From: Rahnella variigena
Lineage (GTDB): Bacteria > Pseudomonadota > Gammaproteobacteria > Enterobacterales > Enterobacteriaceae
DNA: 64,000 nucleotides
Direction of reading: 5' to 3'
Assembly (NCBI RefSeq): GCF_003610915.1
Contig: NZ_NSDJ01000001.1
Coordinates: 496,001 to 560,000, forward strand
The position numbers were made by a program, and so were the translations under genes. Under the pieces are notes generated by a model. That model saw nothing but the letters and a program-made list of their open reading frames with translations, was not told the origin of the DNA and ran no database searches. This document shows positions 21,502 to 29,751 of the stretch, in pieces. Numbering within the stretch: position 1 is the stretch's first letter; each line of letters begins with the position of its first letter.

Positions 21502-21515
21502 TAAAAATATTCCTA
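21502..21515. promoter_or_regulatory. RcsAB-box-like sequence
   Basis: TAAAAATATTCCTA matches the RcsAB box consensus TAAGAATATTCCTA at 13 of 14 positions. It lies about 240 bp upstream of an RcsA-like regulator gene and about 820 bp from the tolC-like start. RcsA is known to autoregulate through such a box in E. coli and Klebsiella. Binding here is inferred from sequence only. Confidence 0.5.
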
Positions 21516-21753
21516 GACACGTAATTTATTTTGTCAGCAATAGAAAAAATACCATCTATTATCAGGCAGTTGCACTGTGGGTTTCACAAATTTTATTTAC
21601 TTGATAATAAGATGATCATATTTGGTTACGTTGACGACTGCATTCTTACCCGATAGTATACCTGAAAGCTTATTTGGTAATAATAACGGAGATGTATTAT
21701 CAGGTATACGCAATGATCTCTACGGAAGCCGATGCATTTAAAGGAATGGATTA

Positions 21754-22338
21754 ATGATGCGCATTGCACTTATTGACTCATGCACATTGACATATGTAGG
21801 GTTAAAAAACCTCTTTTCTTTAATCCGCACAACTTCAGGCATTACGTTCAATCATATCAGTGCGGAAGATGCGCTGGATAAACATGCTGAAAACTTCGAC
21901 GTTTATATCCTGGAACCAGGAGAGATCAGCTTCGAGTTTAATATTGATAAATTCATCTATAATTTAAAATCGAAAACACAGCAGGAAAGCAAAGTCATCA
22001 TCTTCAGTGATAACATCATTGTTAACAGCAAGTTAGCTGACTTTTGCGTATGTAAAGAGAACTCATTCTCGAAAGTATATTTCTTCTTTGACAGCTTATT
22101 GAAAGGGAAATACGACTCAATCAAACCTTTTCTTGAGGACTATTTGCTCAGTAAAAACGAAGTCATTCTGCTCCGCTGCCTGTCAAAGAACCAGCGAATG
22201 AAAAGCATTGAGAAAATCACGGCAATTCCAATTTCTAACCTTTATTACTACAAATACAGCGCGATGAGAAAGCTCGGTCTTAAAAGTACCAAAGAGCTGT
22301 TTCACTACCTTAATCGTGTGCTCAATCATTCTGTATGA
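21754..22338 (+). CDS. LuxR-family regulator with a degenerate receiver (RcsA-like)
   Basis: 194 residues. The N-terminus (MRIALIDSCTLTYVGLKNLF) resembles RcsA. The C-terminal ~60 residues form a LuxR/FixJ helix-turn-helix ending KLGLKSTKELFHYLNRV. Residue 54 (YIL-E-P) sits where response regulators carry the phospho-accepting Asp, so it is a pseudo-receiver that probably does not take phosphate. The first ATG (21754) has AAGGA 8 bases upstream; the next codon is also ATG. The gene is AT-rich and transcribed away from the adhesin operon, with an RcsAB-like box upstream and a shared terminator downstream. Likely an accessory regulator of surface structures; the target is inferred from position. 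Confidence 0.85.
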   Translation: MMRIALIDSCTLTYVGLKNLFSLIRTTSGITFNHISAEDALDKHAENFDVYILEPGEISFEFNIDKFIYNLKSKTQQESKVIIFSDNIIVNSKLADFCVCKENSFSKVYFFFDSLLKGKYDSIKPFLEDYLLSKNEVILLRCLSKNQRMKSIEKITAIPISNLYYYKYSAMRKLGLKSTKELFHYLNRVLNHSV

Positions 22339-22363
22339 CAGCCAGGCCTCGGTATTTCATCTA

Positions 22364-22397
22364 TAAAAAAAGCTATCGTTTATCGATAGCTTTTTTG
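22364..22397. terminator. Bidirectional intrinsic terminator between convergent regulators
   Basis: An A-tract, the arm agctatcg, a short loop, the arm cgatagct and a T-tract form a strong symmetric hairpin. It serves both the plus-strand regulator ending at 22338 and the minus-strand regulator ending at 22450. Confidence 0.88.
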
Positions 22398-22449
22398 CCT
22401 TATAAAGACGACTTTTCAGGGTATCCGGGCAAGAAAATCTGTGCACTGA

Positions 22450-23064
22450 TCACTGCATAAGATACTTGTACAAATCTATCGAATTTTTAAGCCCCAATTT
22501 TTTCATGGCATTTCGCTTGTGGGTACTGATCGTCTTACTGCTCTTCCCCATTTTTTGCGCTACACCCGAATTGGTCTTCATGCTTTTAATCTCACATAAC
22601 ACTTCGCGTTCCATTGAGGTCAGACACATTCTCGCCGGATGAAATACTTCATTTTTCTTTCTGTTTAAATAGGGGCTGATTGTCATCTGATAATTAAGGT
22701 CAACAACACCGGTAATGAGCATCTTTCTCAGCACCGTTAACTCTTCCTGTTCAGAGATGAGCATATCAATGTTCTCTTCAACCAGGCGTGTCAGTCTGTC
22801 GTATTGTTCTATTTTAGTGATTACAATGACGCGCGGTGGCTTGTATAAAAAATCCATTCTCCGGATGAACTTAATCACAGAGTTAAAGTTTTCTACGTTA
22901 TTATTTATCTCAATAATAATGCAGTCTACGCTCATGCCGATTCCAGATTCGTAGAACTCATTCAATGAAGTAAATAAGTTAACTTTTGAATTAACATGAT
23001 TAAGGATAGACGAGAGCGTCAGCATCTCATAATAGCCAGAGTGGATAACAACTGTTTGTTTCAT
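22450..23064 (-). CDS. LuxR-family regulator with a degenerate receiver
   Basis: 204 residues. The N-terminal ~120 residues have receiver-like alternation (VVIHSGYYEMLTLSSIL...), but the acidic-pocket Asp is replaced by His/Ser (residues 8-9) and the phospho-site is Glu52 (CIII-E-I). The C-terminal HTH reads LTSMEREVLCEIKSMKTNSG...KTISTHKRNAMKKLGLKN, typical of the RcsB/FimZ/CsgD class. The ATG at 23064 starts the frame. It is convergent with the other LuxR-type gene and shares its terminator. Without a phospho-Asp it probably acts constitutively, by dimerisation or with a partner such as RcsB. The target is unknown. Confidence 0.85.
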   Translation of the reverse strand: MKQTVVIHSGYYEMLTLSSILNHVNSKVNLFTSLNEFYESGIGMSVDCIIIEINNNVENFNSVIKFIRRMDFLYKPPRVIVITKIEQYDRLTRLVEENIDMLISEQEELTVLRKMLITGVVDLNYQMTISPYLNRKKNEVFHPARMCLTSMEREVLCEIKSMKTNSGVAQKMGKSSKTISTHKRNAMKKLGLKNSIDLYKYLMQ

Positions 23065-23193
23065 TTATCATTCCATTGGTAGTACTTTCCGTTGTAATTC
23101 TTTTCTGAGGAAAAATCCTAATCCTCCTGAACACGGGCTAATCTTAGTGAGGCTGTTTTGACATGTCGATAGCGGGGAGGTCGGGCGGGCGGA

Positions 23194-23208
23194 CTTAGGA
23201 ATTTTCTA
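23194..23208. promoter_or_regulatory. Candidate operator, copy 1 of a 15-bp direct repeat
   Basis: CTTAGGAATTTTCTA, part of a nearly symmetric 15-bp element, is 130 bp upstream of the LuxR-type start at 23064. The identical 15-mer recurs 260 bp further away. Repetition at a regulator promoter suggests a binding site, possibly for that regulator itself. Confidence 0.45.
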
Positions 23209-23453
23209 AACATATTAGATAAATCTGTAAATAACCAAAAAACAAGAAATTAATCACCAGCCATTAACATTCAAGCAGCATAAAACACTAATCATAAATA
23301 ATAAATAGTCGCATTCTCTGTTTATATTTGCTTTCAACTATTTTTCCAGTCTGATTGACATGTATAACAACGTTATAATTTGGATGGAGAAAATGGCAAA
23401 TAATCACCAATACTCAATGATCACTAAACATATCGCTCTTTTTACTCACTTTG

Positions 23454-23468
23454 CTTAGGAATTTTCTA
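23454..23468. promoter_or_regulatory. Candidate operator, copy 2 of a 15-bp direct repeat
   Basis: Exact second copy of CTTAGGAATTTTCTA, exactly 260 bp from the first copy, followed by GTTTCTTAAG. The symmetry is slightly weaker than in copy 1. Confidence 0.4.
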
Positions 23469-23742
23469 GTTTCTTAAGTGAAAAAAATCAGAAGGCAGGA
23501 TTGATTAATTTTGAGCACAAAATAACAAATCTATTACCTCATCCAGGCGGTTCTGCCGTGCCGGTCATAGCAGGTCAGGTATAGTGGGATCTGTGGCGGG
23601 GTGTTTCACTGATCAGACAGAATGCAAAGGACGCAGTAAAGTGCCCTTCGCATTCGAATGCATTCACCAAATCAATGATAAGGACTTCTTTTATACACTT
23701 TGGATATTTTGGTTATCCTTTTGAAATAATTTTATTCCACTT

Positions 23743-24009
23743 TCAATGACTAAATCCTTTCCCTTCCAGTAATTCTTGCATTAGCCTTAACTCGTCCTTG
23801 TAGATATACCGCAACTGATTTCCATCAGAATAAATATCCTGGGCTCCCATGAAAACCAGACACGGGAATGACTCTGGCGCAGATTCAGAAAGGGCGATGT
23901 CCAATTCTTCATCAGTGAGAATCGAGGGATTCATAGGGTTATGGTTAATATTCAAATAATCTTCTACAAACCATTTTTCAAATGTCGGTTTATCAGTCAG
24001 GACTTTCAT
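23743..24009 (-). CDS. Small acidic protein of unknown function
   Basis: 88 residues from ATG at 24009, preceded by AAGG at 4 bases spacing; a GTG one codon earlier is less likely. No family recognised. The middle is acidic (LTDEELDIALSESAPES), followed by a hydrophobic strand (FPCLVFMG) and an acidic/basic tail. No signal peptide or membrane segment. It stands alone in the AT-rich island, divergent from the LysR gene at 24153. Codon use and a good ribosome site make it a plausible real gene. Confidence 0.6.
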   Translation of the reverse strand: MKVLTDKPTFEKWFVEDYLNINHNPMNPSILTDEELDIALSESAPESFPCLVFMGAQDIYSDGNQLRYIYKDELRLMQELLEGKGFSH

Positions 24010-24152
24010 CACACCTTCTTTTCATTAGCACGGCAACAGGTGTTATTAAGCATTCCCCTGAGATAAGACACAATAGAGGTTTTTCGAAGTCGTGCTTTGA
24101 ATTTTTTATATCACCTGAACTAAGTACTTGATCAAAGAAAGAATAACTGAAA

Positions 24153-25037
24153 ATGAACAATAAATTTGACTACAATCTCATCAAAACGCTGGTGCTGGTG
24201 TATGAAACCAGAAGCATGAGTAAATCTGCACAAGCATTAGGAATATCGTCACCCACGCTGACCTATGCATTAAATAAACTCCGTGATTATTACAATGACC
24301 CCTTATTCATCAAATCCGTCAAAGGACTAAAAGCCACACCGCTTGCTAACCAGCTTTATCCCTCGTTTAAAAATGTTGACGAAGAAATATCCCATTCCTT
24401 AATGGTGAGTACTGATGATCCCCCTGAAATTTCCAATGTTATTATCAGAACAAATACGATGATTGAATATTATTTGGTTGATAAGTTATTAAAAAATAAA
24501 AAATTTCCCCAGGAGTTAAATTTTACCTTTAACAACCGCATCATGCTGGAAGACCAGCGGAGCACCGCGCTGGTATCAAGAGAAGTCGACATTGATATTG
24601 GCTCAGCCATCAGACATAACCACTCGTTCATTTCAACAAAGATTGCCCAGTCACGGATCGTGGGTTTGTGCCGGAAAGGACATCCCCGTATAAAAAACCA
24701 ATTGAGCGACGAGCAGTGGATGGCAGAGGAACATATCGTTCTCAGCTCCGCCGAAACCAGCGCTTACCTTCCTGAGAAGCTGTATGGATTGTCTCATCAG
24801 AGGAATATCCGTTACAGATCTAACTCGCTGATTAATATGCTTTACTGTATTGAAAAAAGTGATGCTGTGATGTTCTTTCCGGCATTCCTGCTCAAGCACA
24901 TCCCCGTACACTTAAACGTGCGCAGTGTCGAAATCCCCTGGATGGAGGAAGATACTATTGATATTTATGCTTATATTCACAGTAAGGCGAAAAATGACGA
25001 GAGACTGGAATGGATTATCCAATTGCTGAAGAATTAG
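24153..25037 (+). CDS. LysR-family transcriptional regulator
   Basis: 294 residues. The N-terminal winged HTH (about residues 5-65) reads FDYNLIKTLVLVYETRSMSKSAQALG and then SSPTLTYALNKLRDYY, typical of LysR. The rest is a substrate-binding effector domain (residues ~90-290). It lies 239 bp upstream of the ADP-ribosyltransferase-like gene on the same strand and diverges from the small gene at 23743-24009. The intergenic distance suggests a separate promoter for the downstream gene, which this regulator might control (inference). The region is AT-rich, unlike the flanking backbone. Confidence 0.9.
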   Translation: MNNKFDYNLIKTLVLVYETRSMSKSAQALGISSPTLTYALNKLRDYYNDPLFIKSVKGLKATPLANQLYPSFKNVDEEISHSLMVSTDDPPEISNVIIRTNTMIEYYLVDKLLKNKKFPQELNFTFNNRIMLEDQRSTALVSREVDIDIGSAIRHNHSFISTKIAQSRIVGLCRKGHPRIKNQLSDEQWMAEEHIVLSSAETSAYLPEKLYGLSHQRNIRYRSNSLINMLYCIEKSDAVMFFPAFLLKHIPVHLNVRSVEIPWMEEDTIDIYAYIHSKAKNDERLEWIIQLLKN

Positions 25038-25136
25038 AAAATAAATAATGACGGCGCATTGTGTGAAATACATAACCAATGCAGTTCACATGTAAAAATT
25101 AATGTTACATATTCCGGCTAATAACCAATAATTAAG

Positions 25137-25178
25137 TTTCCTAAACACAATTGTAATTTAACTAAATGCATTTAGGAA
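25137..25178. promoter_or_regulatory. Inverted repeat in the promoter region of the ADP-ribosyltransferase-like gene
   Basis: TTTCCTAAA (from 25138) and TTTAGGAA (from about 25170) are inverted copies separated by about 23 bases. They lie between the LysR gene and the ART-like gene at 25277. The halves resemble the TTAGGA element repeated at 23.2 and 23.45 kb. No regulator can be assigned. Confidence 0.35.
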
Positions 25179-25276
25179 CACAGCTTTGATATTATATATC
25201 AGTTACCATAATAAAATCAGCTATTCACTTCCGATAAGGTGAATTCCAGCCCCACATAATTTATTAGAAGAATAAT

Positions 25277-25768
25277 ATGATTACTATTGAAAGAAGCATT
25301 CTCAGAAAAGGCCACATCGGTTTTAAAGTTGCTGCATACCAGCAGCTTGATCATATGCGTACGCTGCACTCATCCTTTCCGAGGGAGGCTGACTGGGCCG
25401 GATTTTACGTGGCCAAAACTAAAAATGTGGCGGCGGGATATCGTGTTGATTACCAGCATCCCTACGGGCATACGGTCACGCTTATCCATGATATGAAAGT
25501 GCTTATATGTAAAGGACCGGAACTGGAGAACTCAAGTATTACCGGTTTTGCTAAAGCCAGAATGATTATAGATGCCCTGCCAGAGGACATGAAAACATCT
25601 GTCATTAAACTAAAAAGCCCCTTAATTCCCGCGCTGGGGAGGCTGGGATTTTGTTATCAGGGCCCTCATGATGATGAGGGTGGAATTGAAATCATCATCC
25701 CTAACAGGCTGATTGCGTTTGTGGCAATGCATGAGAAAATTGATTTTGGCGTTAACAAATACTTTTAA
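25277..25768 (+). CDS. Predicted diphtheria-toxin-like mono-ADP-ribosyltransferase, stand-alone
   Basis: 163 residues; an in-frame TAG 12 bases upstream fixes the start near ATG 25277. Four residues match the diphtheria toxin/exotoxin A catalytic set in identity and spacing: His13 (GHIGF), Tyr44 (WAGFY), Tyr55 (AAGY) and Glu138 (GGIEIII). Spacings are 31-11-83, against 33-11-83 in diphtheria toxin (H21, Y54, Y65, E148). Wider motifs also agree: WAGFY...AAGYRVD with WKGFY...AAGYSVD, and a Phe 19 residues after the Glu in both. There is no signal peptide, receptor-binding or translocation domain, so it may act inside the cell, be a secreted effector, or be a toxin fragment. The target is unknown. 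It follows a LysR gene in an AT-rich island. This rests on recalled sequences, without a database search. Confidence 0.72.
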   Translation: MITIERSILRKGHIGFKVAAYQQLDHMRTLHSSFPREADWAGFYVAKTKNVAAGYRVDYQHPYGHTVTLIHDMKVLICKGPELENSSITGFAKARMIIDALPEDMKTSVIKLKSPLIPALGRLGFCYQGPHDDEGGIEIIIPNRLIAFVAMHEKIDFGVNKYF

Positions 25769-25824
25769 TAAGACGAAAAAATGATGAGCAGCTGGGAAAC
25801 CTCTCCGACTGCTCAGATATCCAT

Positions 25825-27039
25825 TTAGGGCTGATTCACGGCGAACGACCGCGCCACCAAATCTTGCGCACACGCCCACGCCGAACTCCAGGCCCACTGG
25901 AAGTTATACCCGCCGAGCCAGCCGGTCACATCCACCACTTCGCCGATGAAATACAAACCGGGGACTTTCGCCGCCGCCATCGTTTTAGAAGACAACTCTT
26001 TGGTATCGACACCGCCGAGTGTCACTTCTGCCGTGCGGTAACCTTCGGTGCCATTCGGCTGCACCTGCCAGTTTTGCAGCTGTTCCACCAGTGCGGCCTG
26101 TTGCGGCACGTTTAGCTGTTTGAGCGTCACATCCGGAAGCTGTCCCAGCGTTTGCAAACATTCCACCAGACGCTTCGGCAGTTGCATCGCCAGCGTATTC
26201 TTCAGGCTCTGATTAGGATGCTCCTGACGCTGCGTATTCAGAAACGCCGCCAGATCGACATCAGGGAGTAAGTTAACACTTACAAACTCTCCAGGCTGCC
26301 AGTAGCTTGAAAGTTGTAAAACAGCCGGACCGGAAAGACCACGGTGAGTAAACAGAATGCTTTCCCGGAACACCGTACCGTCTTCGGCGGTCAGCACCGC
26401 AGGAACGGAAACGCCGGAAAGCGTCTGTAAATGTTCAAGCAGCGGTTTGTGCAGGGTAAACGGCACCAGACCGGCACGGGTCGGCAACACTTTCAGGCCA
26501 AACTGTTCCGCCAGACGGTAACCAAAAGGCGAAGCGCCGAGTCCCGGCATCGAAAGCCCACCGCTGGCAACAACAAGTGAGTGAGTACTCACAGCTGAGC
26601 CGTTCACGTTGATAACAAAGCCTTCTTCCGTTTTCTGAACGTCGGTGATTTCACTTCTCAGACGCACATCAACGTTACCCGTTTCGCACTCTTTATCGAG
26701 CATCGCCACAATCTGCTGCGCGGAGTCATCACAGAAAAGCTGGCCGAGGGTTTTCTCATGCCAGGCGATATTGTAACGGTTGACCATATCGATGAAATCC
26801 CACTGGGTGTAACGCGCCAGTGCAGATTTACAGAAATGCGGATTTTCAGAAAGATAAGCCGCCGGCTCGGCGTAGAGATTCGTGAAGTTGCAGCGTCCGC
26901 CCCCCGACATCAGGATTTTACGTCCGGTTTTTTTGCCATTATCCAGCAGCAGAACCCGGCAGCCACCCTGTCCGGCCTGTGCCGCACAGAACATACCTGC
27001 AGCACCTGCACCAATGACGACCACATCAACCTGTTCCAC
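25825..27039 (-). CDS. yhiN: FAD-dependent oxidoreductase of the YhiN/HI0933 family
   Basis: 404 residues, close to E. coli YhiN (~400). The start is GTG at 27039 with AGAGG six bases upstream. The N-terminus carries the dinucleotide-binding motif VVVIGAGAAGMFCA and the family signature GRKILMSGGGRCNFTN. The C-terminus has GGVDTKELSSKTM and GLYFIGEVVDVTGWLGGYNFQWAW, where FAD contacts lie in this family. The physiological substrate is unknown in E. coli too. It is divergent from pitA, as in E. coli. Confidence 0.95.
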   Translation of the reverse strand: MEQVDVVVIGAGAAGMFCAAQAGQGGCRVLLLDNGKKTGRKILMSGGGRCNFTNLYAEPAAYLSENPHFCKSALARYTQWDFIDMVNRYNIAWHEKTLGQLFCDDSAQQIVAMLDKECETGNVDVRLRSEITDVQKTEEGFVINVNGSAVSTHSLVVASGGLSMPGLGASPFGYRLAEQFGLKVLPTRAGLVPFTLHKPLLEHLQTLSGVSVPAVLTAEDGTVFRESILFTHRGLSGPAVLQLSSYWQPGEFVSVNLLPDVDLAAFLNTQRQEHPNQSLKNTLAMQLPKRLVECLQTLGQLPDVTLKQLNVPQQAALVEQLQNWQVQPNGTEGYRTAEVTLGGVDTKELSSKTMAAAKVPGLYFIGEVVDVTGWLGGYNFQWAWSSAWACAQDLVARSFAVNQP

Positions 27040-27359
27040 TTTCGGCCTCTCTTTATGAATATTCGACTACGTTTTAGATAGGGTTTCCCCTTCTGAGCGG
27101 GCGTGCTGCCCCCTGAGTGGCGCGAATTGTAAGGGACAGACGCGTCTTAAACCAGTCAGACAGCTTGCTTTCTGAACGTCGTAAGGAAATGTTTCAGCTG
27201 GCAAAGGAGGAATAAGATTTTGATAAATAAAAATTTAATTGAAACAAACGTGATTTTTGAACTGTTTTTAGTCAAAAAAATGTCATATTTTCCTTTTCCC
27301 CTCACCCTGTTCTCGCAGATAATGCGCGGCGTTCATGACCACTAACTGGCGTAACAATT
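27040..27359. other. Divergent promoter region between yhiN and pitA
   Basis: 320 bp with no gene. The part nearest pitA is AT-rich and is likely to contain the pitA promoter, but I cannot pin down -35/-10 boxes. Confidence 0.5.
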
Positions 27360-28865
27360 ATGCTGCATCTATTTGCCGGGTTGGATATTCATACCGGTTC
27401 GTTATTGATTCTCGCGTTACTGTTTGTTCTGTTCTACGAAGCGATTAACGGCTTCCATGATACGGCCAACGCAGTAGCAACCGTCATCTATACCCGGGCA
27501 ATGCGTTCGCAATTAGCGGTCGTGATGGCAGGGGTATTTAACTTCTTTGGCGTCCTGCTCGGTGGTTTGAGCGTGGCCTATGCCATCGTCCATTTACTCC
27601 CAACCGATCTGCTGCTCAATGTAGGTTCCGCACATGGCCTTGCCATGGTGTTCTCTATGTTACTGGCGGCGATCATCTGGAATCTCGGCACCTGGTATTT
27701 TGGTTTGCCGGCGTCCAGTTCCCATACCCTTATCGGCGCCATCATTGGCGTAGGGCTGACCAATGCATTAATGACTCACACTTCCGTGGTCGATGCGTTA
27801 AACATCCCTAAAATGATTGGTATTTTTGCTTCGCTGATTATCTCTCCGCTGGTCGGGATGATTATCGCGGGTACCATGATTTTCCTGCTGCGCCGTTACT
27901 GGAGTGGCAATAAGAAACATGCCCGTATCCACCTGACACCGGCGGAACGTGAGAAGAAAGACGGCAAGAAAAAGCCGCCATTCTGGACACGTACCGGCCT
28001 GATTCTGTCGGCTATCGGCGTGAGTTTCTCTCACGGCGCTAACGATGGTCAGAAGGGTATCGGTCTGATCATGCTGGTGCTGATTGGCGTGGCGCCAGCG
28101 GGTTTTGTGGTGAATATGAACGCGACCGGTTACGACATTACCCGTACCCGCGACGCCGTGACTCACCTCGGCCAGTATTATCAGCAACATGTTGATGCCG
28201 TGCCGCACGTGGTTGCACAGACGCCAATGGTGCCTGCACCGGACGTCAATATCGCACCGACTGATGAGCCTAAAGTGTTCCACTGCGACAGCAGCCACGC
28301 ACTTGACGCTATCGGCCGCGCGCAAACACTGCTGACCAATCTTCAGTCTTACAGCGACCTGGCACCGGAAGAACGCAGCCATATGCGCCGTCTGCTGATG
28401 TGTGTTTCTGATACTGCGGATAAAGTGGCCAAGCTGCCGGAAACCTCTCCTGCGGATAAACGCTTCCTCGGCGAGCTGAAAACAGACATTCTGCAAACCG
28501 TTGAATACGCACCAATCTGGATCATCATTGCTGTCGCTCTGGCGCTGGCACTGGGTACCATGATTGGCTGGAAACGCGTGGCGACCACCATCGGTGAGAA
28601 GATTGGTAAGAAAGGCATGACGTACGCACAAGGCTTGTCTGCACAGCTGACCGCGGCCGTTTCTATCGGCGTTGCCAGCTATACGGGTATGCCGGTTTCC
28701 ACCACACACGTGCTGTCTTCTGCGGTTGCAGGGACCATGATTGTGGATGGCGGCGGTGTGCAGTCGAAGACCGTGAAGAACATTGCAATGGCGTGGATCT
28801 TAACCCTGCCAGTGTCGATTGTCCTTTCCGGCGTGCTGTACTGGCTTGCGCTGAAGCTGATCTGA
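27360..28865 (+). CDS. pitA: Low-affinity inorganic phosphate transporter PitA
   Basis: 501 residues, the length of E. coli PitA (499). Both duplicated PiT signatures are present: [21 protein letters not shown] in the N-half and [15 protein letters not shown] in the C-half. About ten membrane segments surround a large central loop (residues ~230-340). It carries out H+-coupled uptake of metal-phosphate complexes across the inner membrane. The start [13 protein letters not shown] aligns with the E. coli start. Followed by a strong terminator. Confidence 0.98.
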   Translation: MLHLFAGLDIHTGSLLILALLFVLFYEAINGFHDTANAVATVIYTRAMRSQLAVVMAGVFNFFGVLLGGLSVAYAIVHLLPTDLLLNVGSAHGLAMVFSMLLAAIIWNLGTWYFGLPASSSHTLIGAIIGVGLTNALMTHTSVVDALNIPKMIGIFASLIISPLVGMIIAGTMIFLLRRYWSGNKKHARIHLTPAEREKKDGKKKPPFWTRTGLILSAIGVSFSHGANDGQKGIGLIMLVLIGVAPAGFVVNMNATGYDITRTRDAVTHLGQYYQQHVDAVPHVVAQTPMVPAPDVNIAPTDEPKVFHCDSSHALDAIGRAQTLLTNLQSYSDLAPEERSHMRRLLMCVSDTADKVAKLPETSPADKRFLGELKTDILQTVEYAPIWIIIAVALALALGTMIGWKRVATTIGEKIGKKGMTYAQGLSAQLTAAVSIGVASYTGMPVSTTHVLSSAVAGTMIVDGGGVQSKTVKNIAMAWILTLPVSIVLSGVLYWLALKLI

Positions 28866-28884
28866 TAGCTTTCTGAACGGCATT

Positions 28885-28925
28885 AAAAAGGCGACCCTGC
28901 TCAGCAGCGGTCGCCTTTTTTTTTC
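28885..28925 (+). terminator. Rho-independent terminator of pitA
   Basis: The arms aaaaaggcgacc and ggtcgcctttttt, with a 12-base loop and a T-run of nine, lie 20 bp after the pitA stop. Confidence 0.9.
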
Positions 28926-28960
28926 CTTTTTCACACATCCTCCCTAATTCATAACCAAAG

Positions 28961-29076
28961 TAATTGGAGTTGCAGCAAGGCAGCAAGCGAGAGAATCCCG
29001 ATGTGCTGACACAGGTCAGTGATTCGGGTGAACGAGAGCCGCTAACGCCGCTGCAGCTTCAAGTACGAAGGGTATG
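28961..29076. repeat. Palindromic intergenic repeat element
   Basis: The arms TTGGAGTTGCAGC (near the left end) and GCTGCAGCTTCAA (near 29049-29061) are imperfect inverted copies. An inner stem CTGAC-acag-GTCAG lies at the centre. The sequence resembles a dispersed intergenic repeat I recall from Yersinia and Serratia genomes; the family name is not certain. It fills the space between the pitA terminator and the uspB stop. A likely remnant of its right end lies at 38817-38842. Confidence 0.6.
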
Positions 29077-29412
29077 CTAGTACCAGATCAGCATCGCTAA
29101 CATACTGATTAAAATTAATCCGACCAGTGCAGTTGTCAGCATAAACTGACCGCGGACCCGTTCACAGCGGCGGATAAACTCAGGATCGTGATGTTCAACA
29201 TAGCGCTGAGCATAAATGTAACGCACCAGTCTTATTTGTTTGCTCGGCTGACCGTGCGACGTGAAGAATCCCCCGCCATCAACGTATTGATACAGCAGCG
29301 GATCGCACCCCCGCAGTACCACCAGCAATGCGCGCAAAGAAGAGTAATAGCGCAGCATATTCACGACACACACAAAACATAAAGCCCAAAACAGCGCAAC
29401 GGGACTGATCAT
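29077..29412 (-). CDS. uspB: Universal stress protein B
   Basis: 111 residues, the E. coli UspB length. Two membrane segments are visible: residues ~2-20 ([19 protein letters not shown]) and near the C-terminus ([17 protein letters not shown]). An inner-membrane protein that is sigma-S controlled and linked to ethanol tolerance in E. coli. It sits between pitA and uspA, divergent from uspA, as in E. coli. Confidence 0.97.
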   Translation of the reverse strand: MISPVALFWALCFVCVVNMLRYYSSLRALLVVLRGCDPLLYQYVDGGGFFTSHGQPSKQIRLVRYIYAQRYVEHHDPEFIRRCERVRGQFMLTTALVGLILISMLAMLIWY

Positions 29413-29751
29413 GATTCCCCCTCAAGGCGAACTGACACCGCGCAATGCACCGGTAAAATAGCGGCGCATACCCGACGTTTCGCCCTGCCTTTCCGCAATT
29501 TCACACCCCCGGGCAAACTGCGCCCGCCCTCTTTTCGTACCACAGAAGATTGCCAAAGCAGGAGAAGCCTGCATTATTGAGTGTAGGAAACGAATCCCGA
29601 ACTGTTCATATTATTTCTATCTATAGATGCCCGGATTTGGAAATGGGATCTGTATGCTTGATTTCTCTGACCATTTTGGCGCTATACTGAAGTCATGACA
29701 TTCGCATGATGCTGATATTGCTATTAACCGACTTATGGAAGGAGTTTTCTT
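29413..29751. other. Divergent uspB-uspA promoter region
   Basis: 339 bp with no gene. It must hold the uspB and uspA promoters; exact boxes are not assigned. The uspA ribosome site AAGGAG is clear at about 29740. Confidence 0.5.

Larger units (their letters stand above)
20681..21753. other. AT-rich 1.07-kb intergenic region, upstream of both the tolC-adhesin operon and a regulator
   Basis: No convincing coding sequence was seen on either strand. The base composition is much more AT-rich than the adhesin. It holds a perfect 9-bp inverted repeat (20861-20883), a CTTTCGAAAG palindrome at 21294-21303 next to a GTTTC/GAAAC inverted repeat (303-314), and an RcsAB-like box (21502-21515). Its length and divergent flanking genes suggest a complex regulatory region. 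Confidence 0.7.
23065..23742. other. AT-rich 678-bp intergenic region with a repeated palindromic motif
   Basis: No supported gene. CTTAGGAATTTTCTA occurs at 23194-23208 and again at 23454-23468. In the first copy it extends into a near-palindrome, TTAGgAAtTTtCTAA. The region lies upstream of the minus-strand LuxR gene and downstream of the small minus-strand gene. Confidence 0.6.

Noticed and set aside
23194..23208. RcsAB box
   Set aside because: TTAGGAATTTTCTA matches the consensus at only about 9 of 14 positions, so it is listed as an unassigned motif.
25277..25400. Loss of the catalytic His in the ART-like protein (aligning the family YHG to residues 21-23, YQQ)
   Set aside because: Aligning His13 (GHIGF) gives spacing 31 to the first Tyr, against 33 in diphtheria toxin and 30 in exotoxin A, and better flanking residues, so the His is retained.
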